Virus record (IMG/VR): IMGVR_UViG_3300047276_000388
Coordinates: 1 to 36,343 of that record
Direction: 5' to 3' (one strand)
DNA length: 36,343 nt
Source of the DNA: a virus
Below, piece by piece: positions 29,293-36,343 of the stretch. Both the position numbers and the translations under genes were made by a program. The first letter of the stretch is position 1. The number at the start of each line of letters is the position of its first letter. The notes under the pieces are model-generated. The model saw nothing but the letters and a program-made list of their open reading frames with translations. It did no database searches and was not told the origin of the DNA.

Positions 29293-30575
29293 GCACCTAC
29301 GCAGAGTTCCTTGAGCGCAAGAAGCGCAAGGCGTCACCCACGGGGCGCACTGTGTCCGCCCACGACGTGAACCCGACCCTGCACGAGTGGCAGCGGGAGA
29401 TCGTCGCCTGGGCGTGCAACGTCGGCCGGGCCGCCATTTTCGCCGACTGCGGACTCGGCAAGACGTTCATGCAGCTGGAGTGGGCGCGGCTCATGGCCGA
29501 CACGACGCTGATCCTCGCCCCGTTGTCAGTGGCCCGCCAGACCGTGCGGGAGGCGACCAAGATCGGGCTGGAGGTCGCCTACGTCCGCAACGGCGACCAG
29601 GTGACCGGCCCGGGCGTGTGGATCACGAACTACGAGATGGCCGACCAGTTCGACGCTGCCACGTTCGGCGCCGTCGTTCTTGACGAGTCGAGCATCCTCA
29701 AGAACCACATCGGCCGCACCCGGAACACGCTGGTTCAGCAGTGGGCGCAGACCCCGTACCGGCTGGCCTGCACCGCCACCCCGGCCCCCAACGACGTCAC
29801 CGAGCTCACGAACCACGCCGAGTTCCTCGGGCTCATGCCCCGGAACGAGATGTTGGCGGCGTACTTCATCCACGACCAGGACGGCTGGCGGCTGAAAGGC
29901 CACGCCGCCCTGCCCATGTACCAGTGGATGTCGACGTGGGCCATGGCAGTGCGCCGGCCGTCAGACCTCGGCTACCCCGACGACGGCTACGATCTCCCGC
30001 CGCTGACCATCAAGGGCGAGCCCGTCGACGTCGACGTCGCTCCCGACGGCCAGCTTTTCGCCACCGACCTCGGTGGCATCGGCGGCCGACACGAGATCCG
30101 GCGCAGCACCCTCGACGCCCGGGTCGAGCGTGCGGCCGAGATCGCCAGCGGCCCCGGCCAGTGGATCGTCTGGTGCGGACTGAACGACGAGGCCAGCCGG
30201 GTCGCCGCCCTCGTCGACGGCGCCGTGAACGTCGAGGGCAACTGGGACCCCGACGCCAAGGCCGAGGCCATGGAGCAGTTCCAAGACGGGCAGATCCGGG
30301 TCCTCGTCACCAAGCCGGCCATCGCCGGGTTCGGCATGAACTTCCAACAGTGCAACCAGATGATCTTCCTCGGCATGAGCGACTCCTACGAGTCGTACTA
30401 CCAGGCCATCCGGCGCTGCTGGCGGTTCGGGCAGGCGAGCGCCGTGGACGTGCGCATCGTCGTGTCCGAGCTGGAGCAGCAGATCGTCAACAACGTCCGA
30501 GAGAAGGAAACGCAGGCCGCCACCATGACGGCCCAGCTCGTCGAAGCCATGAACACCGCCAAGGAGGCACCGTGA
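29289..30575 (+). CDS. SNF2-type superfamily 2 helicase
   Basis: A 428-residue ATPase. Motifs: DCGLGKT at 53-59 (Walker A), LDESS at 131-135 in place of DEAH, TATPAPN at 162-168 (motif III), KPAIAGFGMNFQ (motif V) and QAIRRCWRFGQ near 372-382 (motif VI). HEWQREIVAWA is the Q-motif-like entry. The enzyme would move along or remodel double-stranded DNA. It is followed with a four-base overlap by a DNA methyltransferase, a pair found in many actinophages whose joint role is not settled (replication, protection of phage DNA or anti-restriction). Confidence 0.88.
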   Translation: MSTYAEFLERKKRKASPTGRTVSAHDVNPTLHEWQREIVAWACNVGRAAIFADCGLGKTFMQLEWARLMADTTLILAPLSVARQTVREATKIGLEVAYVRNGDQVTGPGVWITNYEMADQFDAATFGAVVLDESSILKNHIGRTRNTLVQQWAQTPYRLACTATPAPNDVTELTNHAEFLGLMPRNEMLAAYFIHDQDGWRLKGHAALPMYQWMSTWAMAVRRPSDLGYPDDGYDLPPLTIKGEPVDVDVAPDGQLFATDLGGIGGRHEIRRSTLDARVERAAEIASGPGQWIVWCGLNDEASRVAALVDGAVNVEGNWDPDAKAEAMEQFQDGQIRVLVTKPAIAGFGMNFQQCNQMIFLGMSDSYESYYQAIRRCWRFGQASAVDVRIVVSELEQQIVNNVREKETQAATMTAQLVEAMNTAKEAP

Positions 30576-31468
30576 CACTCATTGACCCCCAGCCCTACAT
30601 CGTCGACGACGCCGAAGGCGCCGGATGGCGAGTAATGCTCGGCGACTCGTGCGAACGCCTCGCCGAGGTCCCCAACGAGAGCGTCGGGCTCAGCGTCTAC
30701 TCGCCCCCGTTCGCCAGCCTGTTCACCTACTCGCCATCGGACCGGGACCTCGGCAACAGCACGAGCCGCAGCGAGTTCATCGAGCACTACGGCTTCATCA
30801 TCGACGAGGTGCTGCGGGTGACGATGCCTGGGCGTCTGACCGCCGTTCACTGCCAGCAGATCGCCACCCAGAAGGGCAGGGATGGAGCCATCGGCCTCTC
30901 CGACTTCCGTGGCGACCTCATCCGGGCCCACGTTGAGCGGGGCTGGATCTTCCATGGCGAGGTGACCATCGACAAGGACCCGCAGGCCCAGGCCATCCGC
31001 ACGAAGGCCACGTCGCTCATGTTCGTGACCCTCAACAAGGACTCGTCGATGAGCCGCCCCGCCCTGGCTGACTACGTCCTGCTGTTCCGCAAGCCCGGCG
31101 ACAACGAGACGCCCATCAAGCCGGACTGCGACAACGAGACGTGGATCGAGTGGGCGAGGCCCGTCTGGTACGACATCCGAGAGACGGACACCCTGAACAC
31201 CGCCGTCGCCAAGGAGAACAACGACGAGCGGCACATCTGCCCACTGCAGCTGCCCCTCATCGAGCGTTGCATCCGGCTGTGGTCGAACCGGGGCGAGACC
31301 GTGCTCTCGCCGTTCACCGGAATCGGGTCGGAGGGCTACGTCGCCGTCAAGTGGCGCCGCAAGTTCGTCGGCTGCGAACTCAAGCCGAGCTACTGGCACA
31401 CGGCCGTGCGCAACCTCCAGCTCGCAGAGCAGCAGGCCGCCACCCCGTCACTGTTCGGCGAGGAGTGA
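30572..31468 (+). CDS. DNA methyltransferase, N4-cytosine/N6-adenine type
   Basis: A 298-residue class beta amino-methyltransferase. Motif IV is SPPF at 44-47 within VYSPPFASLF, and the AdoMet-binding motif comes late, LSPFTGIGSEGYVAVKWRRK at about 244-263, followed by FVGCELKPSYW. The order IV then I is the beta class. SPPF often marks N4-cytosine enzymes but also occurs in adenine ones, so the base is uncertain. No restriction endonuclease gene is seen beside it, so it probably protects phage DNA or acts with the helicase. Start GTG 30572 overlaps the helicase stop. Confidence 0.9.
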   Translation: MTLIDPQPYIVDDAEGAGWRVMLGDSCERLAEVPNESVGLSVYSPPFASLFTYSPSDRDLGNSTSRSEFIEHYGFIIDEVLRVTMPGRLTAVHCQQIATQKGRDGAIGLSDFRGDLIRAHVERGWIFHGEVTIDKDPQAQAIRTKATSLMFVTLNKDSSMSRPALADYVLLFRKPGDNETPIKPDCDNETWIEWARPVWYDIRETDTLNTAVAKENNDERHICPLQLPLIERCIRLWSNRGETVLSPFTGIGSEGYVAVKWRRKFVGCELKPSYWHTAVRNLQLAEQQAATPSLFGEE

Positions 31469-31635
31469 TGGCGACCGTGTGGACCCGGCTGCGGCCGGCG
31501 CTGCCGCTCTACGCCGTGTACGCCTCCCTCACCGTCATCGCCGGCAGATTCCAGGACGTTGACCTGCTGCCGATGGTGCTGCTGCTCCTCGCTGGCGCTG
31601 CGCTCGGCGGTGCCGTCTGGAGGTACGGGAAGTGA
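31468..31635 (+). CDS. Small two-span membrane protein
   Basis: A 55-residue protein with two hydrophobic stretches, about 12-26 (LPLYAVYASLTVIAG) and 33-50 (LLPMVLLLLAGAALGGAVW), and a basic end RYGK. GAGGAG precedes the ATG, which also lies in the stop of the methyltransferase gene (TGATG). No function recognised. Confidence 0.55.
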   Translation: MATVWTRLRPALPLYAVYASLTVIAGRFQDVDLLPMVLLLLAGAALGGAVWRYGK

Positions 31636-31844
31636 GCGCAGACTGCAGGCACGAGTACGTCGTCGTGGAAGCCCACCCGATGTCGCTGTCCAAGGTCATG
31701 TGCCGGGTGTGCGACCTCACTTTCGAATCCATGTGGATTGAGCGTCTTATTGGCGACGGTTGCGAGTGTCCGATTGGCACGCCGTCGCGCATTCCTGCGT
31801 GTGACTACTGCGGCTATCAGAATTGGTTGGAGGATCGTGACTGA
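31632..31844 (+). CDS. Small Cys-rich zinc-binding-like protein
   Basis: A 70-residue protein with cysteine pairs MCRVCDLTF, GCECPIG and ACDYCGYQNW, fitting one or two small zinc sites. The last 110 bases of the gene are visibly less GC-rich than the surroundings. GTG 31632 overlaps the previous stop. It may be a nucleic-acid or protein-binding adaptor. No family recognised. Confidence 0.6.
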   Translation: MSADCRHEYVVVEAHPMSLSKVMCRVCDLTFESMWIERLIGDGCECPIGTPSRIPACDYCGYQNWLEDRD

Positions 31845-32103
31845 CGACGTTCGTTTCGCAATAACGAGAGACATTTTGGACCGCTTGCACTGGTCATTCG
31901 ATGACGCATTGAGCGGCGGTCAAGTGGATCCAAAGCTGCTAGATGATGCAGCCAACGACATTGAGTGGTTGCGCTCAATAGTGGTCGCCATTCTGAATGG
32001 ACCATTTTCGGGCACGTCTACTGAACGACGCGCCCGTTACGCCGATCCCTCCTGGCAACAGGTTCATGACGCAGTGGACATGTGGGAGCGCAGCCGTGAC
32101 TGA
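31837..32103 (+). CDS. Small protein with VTDD start and AANDIEWLR motif
   Basis: An 88-residue protein starting VTDDVRFAITRDILDRLHW and carrying KLLDDAANDIEWLRSIVVAI at about 48-67. This start-plus-helix layout belongs to a loose family of small phage proteins (ITDxLR ... AADEIERLR). It is a likely paralogue of the next gene. The DNA is distinctly AT-richer than the flanks, suggesting recent arrival from elsewhere. GTG 31837 overlaps the previous gene by eight bases. Function unknown. Confidence 0.6.
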   Translation: MTDDVRFAITRDILDRLHWSFDDALSGGQVDPKLLDDAANDIEWLRSIVVAILNGPFSGTSTERRARYADPSWQQVHDAVDMWERSRD

Positions 32104-32413
32104 CGACATCGTTCAGCGGCTCCGCCAGTGGACCCCGGCCGATTGCTGGGCGTGCGACAGCGCGGCGTGCTGGAACAGGACGCCAGCGGACCGCTGGACG
32201 TGTGAAAGCCCAGAATGCTGGAACAGCGTGACCCCTTCGTGCGAGTGCACCTGCCACATCCACTTCGGCAAGGAAGCAGCCGACGAGATCGAGCGGCTGC
32301 GGGCGGAGGTTGCGCGACTTGAAGAGTCAGCGGGCAATTGGGGTTTGCCGACTTTCGATCAGATCCTCGAGGCACTGCAATCACCAGCTGACAACCGGGG
32401 GCGTGGCAGGTGA
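32096..32413 (+). CDS. Cys-rich protein with a duplicated 16-residue unit
   Basis: A 105-residue protein. It begins VTDDIVQRLRQ like the upstream gene and has the same later helix (AADEIERLRAEVARLEE, about 61-77). Between them is an insert with two tandem 16-residue units, WTPADCWACDSAACWN (12-27) and RTPADRWTCESPECWN (28-43), then CECTCHIHFG. Cysteines and histidines could bind one or two zinc ions. It looks like the simple family protein with a duplicated metal-binding insertion. GTG 32096 overlaps the previous stop by eight bases. Confidence 0.65.
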   Translation: MTDDIVQRLRQWTPADCWACDSAACWNRTPADRWTCESPECWNSVTPSCECTCHIHFGKEAADEIERLRAEVARLEESAGNWGLPTFDQILEALQSPADNRGRGR

Positions 32414-32541
32414 GCGGCTACGACGACTGGCTGGCAGCGCCCTACGACGACGCCCCCGAGTGCCCCGACGGCTGCGGCGAGGACTGGTGCAGCTGCGCCG
32501 AGGCCCTCGCCGACCAGCGGGCTGAGGAGGCGGCGGAGTGA
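32410..32541 (+). CDS. Very small acidic Cys-rich protein
   Basis: A 43-residue protein with PECPDGCGEDWCSCAEAL, five cysteines counting the close pair, and an acidic helix at the end (ADQRAEEAAE). It starts GTG 32410 within the previous stop and overlaps the replication gene start. It may bind zinc. The tight coupling to the prim-pol gene suggests a replication accessory role, but this is only inference. Confidence 0.5.
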   Translation: MSGYDDWLAAPYDDAPECPDGCGEDWCSCAEALADQRAEEAAE

Positions 32542-35213
32542 TCCACCCGACCCTCGCCGCCGCCCTCACCTACATCGACCAGGGCTGGCGGGTCATCCCG
32601 ATCCGGCCCGGGGAGAAGCGCCCCGCCCTCGCCGCCTGGCAGGACGCCGCCACGCTCGACCCCGACCTCGCCACCGACTGGTTCACCCGCTGGGCCGACC
32701 ACGGGGTCGGGATCGCCTGCGGGGAGGCGTCGGGGCTGTTCGTCATCGACGTCGACAACGCCAAGGGCAAGGTGGGGGACCGCACCCTCGCCGAGCTGGA
32801 GGCGAAGTACGGCCCGCTGCCGGAGACCCACACCGTGCGCACCGGCTCAGGCGGCTGGCACTTCTACTTCCGCTTCGACCTCACCCGGCCGCTGCGCAAC
32901 GGCGTGCTCGGCCCCGACATTGACATCCGGGGCGAGGGCGGGCAGGTGCTGGCGCCGCCGACGATTCATCCGACGACAGGGCAGCCGTACCTCGTCCACC
33001 TCGACGTGCCCGTCGCCGACGCCCCCGAGTGGGTGTACGACATCCTCCTCGCCCCGGCCCCGGCGCCTGCCTCAGCCCCGGCGCAGCCGGCGGGCAGCCA
33101 GGGCGAGGACGGCCCGGCCCAGCGGTACAACGAGGCGACGACGTGGGAGGAGCTGCTCACGGCCGACGGCTGGACGCTGCACCACGTCGACCGCTCCGGC
33201 GAGGCCCACTGGACCCGGCCCGGCAAGGACAAGCGGGACGGGACCAGCGCCACGACGAACTACGAGGGCCGGGACTGCCTCGTCGTGTTCACCTCGAGCG
33301 TGCCCGCCCTGGAGCCGAACAAGGCGTACTCCCGCTTCGGGTACTACGCCGCCACCCGCCACGGCGGCGACCGCAGCGCCGCCGCTGCGCAGCTGCGCAG
33401 CGAGGGGTACACGCCCGACCTTGTCAGTTGGATTGAGCAGCCGACCGTCGTGCCGGCCGCCCTTGACCCCGACACCGGCGAGGTCGTCGACGACGACGCC
33501 TGGGAGGAACCGATCCCGCTGGGCCTCGGCGTGCGGGAGTTGCCCTCGTTCCCTGTTGACGTGTTCCCCGACTGGCTCGCCGAGCATGTCACGGCGGTGG
33601 CGGCCGACATCCAGGTGCCCATCGACCTGCCGGCCACCATCGCCCTGGCGGCCCTCGCCGCAGTCTCGGCCCGGTACATCGAGGTCGAGGCCGACAGCTG
33701 GGTGACGCACACGAACCTGTACCTCGTCGTCGCCAGCCCGCCCGGGCAGGGCAAGTCGCCGGTGTTCTCGGCGATGGTCTCGTGTATCGAGGAGTTGCAG
33801 GCCGACCTCGCCGTCAGCCTCGGCCCCGCCATCGCCCAGGCCGAGCTCACCCGTCGGGTCGCAGAGAAGCAGGCCCGCAAGGCCGAGGAGCGCGGCGACG
33901 CCGACGAGGCGTGGATTCACTACCAGACGGCGCTCGCCGTCGACGTGCCCCGCACCCCACGTCTGATCGCCGACGACGCCACGCCCGAGGCGCTGACCAA
34001 GCTCCTGAGCGAGAACGCCGGCCGCATGGCGGTCATGTCAAGCGAGGGCGGGGTGTTCGACCTCATGACCGGGAAGTACTCCGACCGGGCGAATCTCGAG
34101 GTGTACCTCAAGGCCTGGTCGGGCGACACCATCCAGGTGGACCGCATCAACCGGGAGCCCGAGTACGTCCGCAAGCCGGCGCTGACCATCGGGCTCACCG
34201 TGCAGCCCATGGTCATCCAGCGCCTCGCCAACAAGCCGGAGCTCGCCGGCCGGGGACTGACCGCCCGGTTCATGTACGCACTGCCGCCGTCCAACGTCGG
34301 CTACCGGGACATGACCAAGCGGCGAGCGAACCGCAAGGCGCAGCAGCGGGCCTACGACGCCGCCCTCGTCGACCTGTACCGCCGGCTCTCCAGCTACCAG
34401 AACCCGGGCCGCCTCTCGCTCAGCGAGGACGACATGGACCGGTTCGCCCACTGGCGGCAGAGCATCGAGGTGCGCCGGGCCGAGGGCGGCGACCTGCACC
34501 CCATGGCCGAGTGGTCGACCAAGCTGGAGGCGTCGGTGCTGCGGCTGGCCGGGCTGCTGCACCTGGCGCACGGCGGCGCCCACCACGGCACCGTCGACCC
34601 GGGAGCGCTCGACCTGGCGCTCATCGTCGCCGACTACTGGATCGAGCACGCCTTCGCCGTGCACGACCTGTGGGGCACCGACGACACCTTGGCCGGCGCC
34701 CGCGTCATCCTCGCCTGGCTGTCCCGGGAGAACCGGGCCACGTTCACCCCGTCGGACGTCCAGAAGAAGCTGCGCAGCCAGTTCAACCGCATCGCCGACA
34801 CCGTCGAGCCGCTGAAGCTGCTGGTCGAGCGGGGCTGGATCAGGCCGACCTTCGACGGGCCCATTGAGGTGGGGCGCCGGGGCAAGCCCAGCTCGGTGTT
34901 CGCCTTCCACCCCAGCGCCCGCCCTGTGGATAACCACACCGGCCGTGGCGTGGTGTCTCGCGAATGGCGCACAACTTCAACATCGCTAGAGGAAGTTTCG
35001 CGTCATTCGCGTCATTCGCGTAAAGGGGAATCTGGGCCACTCACTCTCTCTGTACAGGCCCCCATGGACGGGGTACCCCCCGCGAATGACGCGAATGAGA
35101 CACAACTCGCCAATCCACAGGTTTCCGTGCCCGAGCCTGACGACGACCCGCCGGCGGAGCCCTACGCCGGCCCGCTGCCCGAGCCCGAGCCCGACCTGTC
35201 GGGGCTGTTCTGA
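32538..35213 (+). CDS. Primase-polymerase/DUF3987 helicase-like replication protein
   Basis: An 891-residue protein. Residues 1-175 are a bifunctional primase/polymerase domain with DVD at 71-73, H108 in GSGGWHFYF and DIDIRGEGGQVLAPP at 127-141. An Ala/Pro linker follows, then a middle segment (about 195-300) and the DUF3987 ATPase, with P-loop ASPPGQGKS near 399-407 and MSSEGGVFDLMTGKYSDRA near 503-521. The last 95 residues (from about 795) are low complexity, with SRHSRHSRKG and ANDANE, and are probably disordered. This is the main replisome protein, able to prime and probably unwind. Its 3' end contains a candidate origin. GTG 32538 overlaps the previous stop. Confidence 0.88.
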   Translation: MIHPTLAAALTYIDQGWRVIPIRPGEKRPALAAWQDAATLDPDLATDWFTRWADHGVGIACGEASGLFVIDVDNAKGKVGDRTLAELEAKYGPLPETHTVRTGSGGWHFYFRFDLTRPLRNGVLGPDIDIRGEGGQVLAPPTIHPTTGQPYLVHLDVPVADAPEWVYDILLAPAPAPASAPAQPAGSQGEDGPAQRYNEATTWEELLTADGWTLHHVDRSGEAHWTRPGKDKRDGTSATTNYEGRDCLVVFTSSVPALEPNKAYSRFGYYAATRHGGDRSAAAAQLRSEGYTPDLVSWIEQPTVVPAALDPDTGEVVDDDAWEEPIPLGLGVRELPSFPVDVFPDWLAEHVTAVAADIQVPIDLPATIALAALAAVSARYIEVEADSWVTHTNLYLVVASPPGQGKSPVFSAMVSCIEELQADLAVSLGPAIAQAELTRRVAEKQARKAEERGDADEAWIHYQTALAVDVPRTPRLIADDATPEALTKLLSENAGRMAVMSSEGGVFDLMTGKYSDRANLEVYLKAWSGDTIQVDRINREPEYVRKPALTIGLTVQPMVIQRLANKPELAGRGLTARFMYALPPSNVGYRDMTKRRANRKAQQRAYDAALVDLYRRLSSYQNPGRLSLSEDDMDRFAHWRQSIEVRRAEGGDLHPMAEWSTKLEASVLRLAGLLHLAHGGAHHGTVDPGALDLALIVADYWIEHAFAVHDLWGTDDTLAGARVILAWLSRENRATFTPSDVQKKLRSQFNRIADTVEPLKLLVERGWIRPTFDGPIEVGRRGKPSSVFAFHPSARPVDNHTGRGVVSREWRTTSTSLEEVSRHSRHSRKGESGPLTLSVQAPMDGVPPANDANETQLANPQVSVPEPDDDPPAEPYAGPLPEPEPDLSGLF
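34925..35119. other. Candidate replication origin inside the replication gene
   Basis: TGTGGATAA at 34925-34933 is the reverse complement of the consensus DnaA box TTATCCACA. CAATCCACA at 35111-35119 matches it at 7 of 9 positions. TCATTCGCG occurs twice in tandem (35003-35020) and inverted as CGCGAATGA twice in tandem (35081-35098), a perfect 18-bp inverted repeat around 60 bases. CGCGAATGG lies at 34959. A relatively AT-rich stretch sits at 34971-35000 and the palindrome GGGGTACCCC at 35070-35079. Confidence 0.6.
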
Positions 35214-35257
35214 TGCGCCCGTATCCGTCGACCGCCGCAGATCGGAACCCATGAACC

Positions 35258-35485
35258 GTGACCTGGCTCAAGCGAGCAGCGTGCCGAGGCCTCCCGGCCC
35301 ACTGGTGGTACCCGCCGTCACCCATCACCACCGAGGCGACGGTGAACCTGCGCAAAGCGAAAGCGCTCTGCGCCGGGTGCGAGGTGCGCTTGGAGTGCCT
35401 CAAGGCCGGCATGGACGAGGACTACGGGCTCTGGGGTGGCGTCAGCCCGAAGGCCCGGCGCCGGATGCGGAAGGCGGCGAGCTGA
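35258..35485 (+). CDS. Short WhiB-like protein
   Basis: A 75-residue protein with the four WhiB cysteines C9, C38, C41 and C47 (AACRG, LCAGCEVRLEC) and the GLWGG turn near 57-61, followed by a basic tail (SPKARRRMRKAAS). It is a minimal WhiB protein expected to carry a [4Fe-4S] cluster and to act on the host main sigma factor or on host WhiB functions. The start is GTG 35258. It is the second WhiB in the window and differs from the first by lacking flanking domains. The HNH gene starts in its stop codon. Confidence 0.88.
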   Translation: MTWLKRAACRGLPAHWWYPPSPITTEATVNLRKAKALCAGCEVRLECLKAGMDEDYGLWGGVSPKARRRMRKAAS

Positions 35486-35742
35486 TGGTGGCCAACGGTG
35501 ATCCCCGCAAGTCGCACCGCTGGCACCAGGTGCGCGCCCAGGTCCTGGAGTCGAGCACGGTCTGCTGGCTCTGCGGCAAGCCCGGCGCCACCGAGGTCGA
35601 TCACGTCCTGCCCTACAAGTACTTCCCGGAGCTCGTGTTCGAGCTGAGCAACCTGCGGCCGGCCCACAAGAAGTGCAACTCGTCCAAGGGCGCCGGGACC
35701 GGCGGCGCCACCCAGCCCATGCCAAGGAGCCGACGATGGTGA
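35485..35742 (+). CDS. HNH endonuclease
   Basis: An 85-residue nuclease. C27 and C30 (CWLCG), C64 and probably a fourth ligand form the structural zinc site. The catalytic beta-beta-alpha-metal fold has D39-H40 in EVDHVLPY, N56 in LSNLRPAH and H61, with N65 and K68 in HKKCNSSKG. In many siphoviruses such a gene adjoins the terminase and helps cos cleavage. Here it is at the opposite end of the window, so it would be near terminase only if the ends join. ATG 35485 lies in the WhiB stop. Confidence 0.88.
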   Translation: MVANGDPRKSHRWHQVRAQVLESSTVCWLCGKPGATEVDHVLPYKYFPELVFELSNLRPAHKKCNSSKGAGTGGATQPMPRSRRW

Positions 35743-36343
35743 ACCTCCCGCCCGACAGCCGCCGCTACCTCGCCATGCACAAGCGGCGGGTGTGCCGGCC
35801 GTTCCACCTGCGCTGGCTCCTGCCGCTGACCCTGCGCGGAAACGTCAAGGCGTGGACGTGGGCGACCCGCACCGCCGTCGTCGCCATCGGCCTGCTCACC
35901 GCCATCTACACCGGCAGCCCGTGGATGGCGGCGGTGGCGTTCCTGCCGGCCATGACGTGGAACTGGCACAACCCGGTGATGGTCGACATGGTCGGCATGG
36001 CGTGGGCGCTGGCCACCGCCCTGGTGGCGCTCGAGGGCTGGTGGTGGCTGGCCATCCCGATGGCGCTGGTCGGCGGCACGATCCGGGAGACCGTGCCGGT
36101 GTGGGCAGCCATCTACGCCTGGCACCCGGCGCTGCTCGTCGGGCTGGTGCCGGTGGCGGTGCGCTGGGCGATGCGGCACGGCGCCGACACCTGGACCGAT
36201 CACAACGCCGAGCTCGTCGCCCGCCCGTTCATGGCCGGCCAGCTGTTCCACCGAGGACGCTGGCGTGACCCGCTGCTGATGGTCACACCGTGGGCCGGGT
36301 TGATAGCCGGGGTGGTTGTGATGGCCGGGGGGGTATTTGATGC
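35736..36343 (+). CDS. Polytopic membrane protein, cut by the window end
   Basis: At least 202 residues with no stop before the window ends. After a basic N-terminus (MHKRRVCRPFHLRW) there are about five to six hydrophobic segments: TRTAVVAIGLLTAIYTG, MAAVAFLPAM, MAWALATALVALEGWWWLAI, HPALLVGLVPVAVRW and WAGLIAGVVVMAGG. AAGGAG lies before the ATG, which overlaps the HNH gene by seven bases. No transport or enzyme motif is recognised. A large membrane protein is unusual in a phage early operon and could serve superinfection exclusion or be a host-derived gene. Confidence 0.7.
   Translation, partial: MVNLPPDSRRYLAMHKRRVCRPFHLRWLLPLTLRGNVKAWTWATRTAVVAIGLLTAIYTGSPWMAAVAFLPAMTWNWHNPVMVDMVGMAWALATALVALEGWWWLAIPMALVGGTIRETVPVWAAIYAWHPALLVGLVPVAVRWAMRHGADTWTDHNAELVARPFMAGQLFHRGRWRDPLLMVTPWAGLIAGVVVMAGGVFD

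Noticed and set aside
30572-31468. Reading the methyltransferase and helicase as a full defence system such as DISARM or BREX
   Set aside because: Only two genes of the needed kind are present, no phospholipase D, phosphatase or DUF1998 partner is seen, and the pair sits inside a phage early operon.
35213-35254. 13-residue frame between the replication gene and WhiB
   Set aside because: It starts in the preceding stop and could be a tiny coupled peptide, but nothing supports expression or function.
1-36343. tRNA or rRNA genes
   Set aside because: No cloverleaf with a T-loop GTTCRA and acceptor stem was recognised by eye; a tRNA scan would settle it.
36200-36343. Terminal redundancy proving a circular or permuted genome
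   Set aside because: The last bases do not match the first bases of the window, and joining the ends gives an implausible continuation of the last gene.

Overview
The window looks like most or all of the genome of a temperate, long-tailed phage (siphovirus, HK97-type head) that infects a high-GC actinobacterium, or a prophage or contig derived from one. Four things point to the host: very GC-rich DNA with GTG starts and GTGA/ATGA stop-start overlaps throughout; two WhiB-like genes, a family confined to Actinobacteria and their phages; several genes that seem to start leaderless, with a TAnnnT -10 box 6-7 bases before the start codon; and a lysis, tail and early-gene arrangement familiar from actinophages. 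I computed no statistics; base-composition remarks are by eye.

Layout. 1-233 is a non-coding left end. 234-6270 carries a small zinc-finger prim-pol-like protein, small and large terminase, portal, protease and major capsid protein. 6267-8185 holds two glycosyltransferases inserted in the head operon. 8182-10603 is head-tail connection, tail tube and the tail-assembly chaperone, which has a clear -1 frameshift site (CCCTTTG). 10603-16019 is tape measure, distal tail and baseplate-like proteins. 16019-17081 is the amidase endolysin plus a membrane/coiled-coil protein. 17090-19395 is an enzyme cassette (metallophosphoesterase, HExxH protein, dNMP kinase). 19471-22437 is a holin-like protein followed by a tail-fibre module with a collagen-like fibre and a LamG-like tip. 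22438-22807 is non-coding apart from one doubtful 37-codon frame, and holds two hairpin terminators and probably attP.

The lysogeny module is 22808-24314. A 271-residue tyrosine integrase and a Cro/CI-like repressor lie on the minus strand and diverge from an excisionase-like HTH gene on the plus strand. The 100-bp divergent region between them holds two distinct, regularly phased repeat families that look like operators. From 24311 to the right end all genes are on the plus strand: small membrane and coiled-coil proteins, a PD-(D/E)XK nuclease, a RecB/Cas4-like exonuclease with a ssDNA-binding-like partner, a three-domain WhiB protein, an SNF2-type helicase paired with a DNA methyltransferase, a set of Cys-rich small proteins, a prim-pol/DUF3987 replication protein, a second WhiB, an HNH nuclease and a polytopic membrane protein cut by the window end.

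The most interesting unlabelled structure is inside the 3' end of the prim-pol/DUF3987 gene (34925-35119). It has a perfect DnaA-box sequence, two 9-bp iteron-like repeats, and the same two repeats inverted 60 bp away. This looks like a replication origin embedded in the C-terminal coding tail of the replication protein. Also notable are the phased operator arrays at 24033-24130, the -1 frameshift site, the glycosyltransferase pair, the helicase-methyltransferase pair, and large stable hairpins at 6005-6044, 22602-22628 and 28235-28298.
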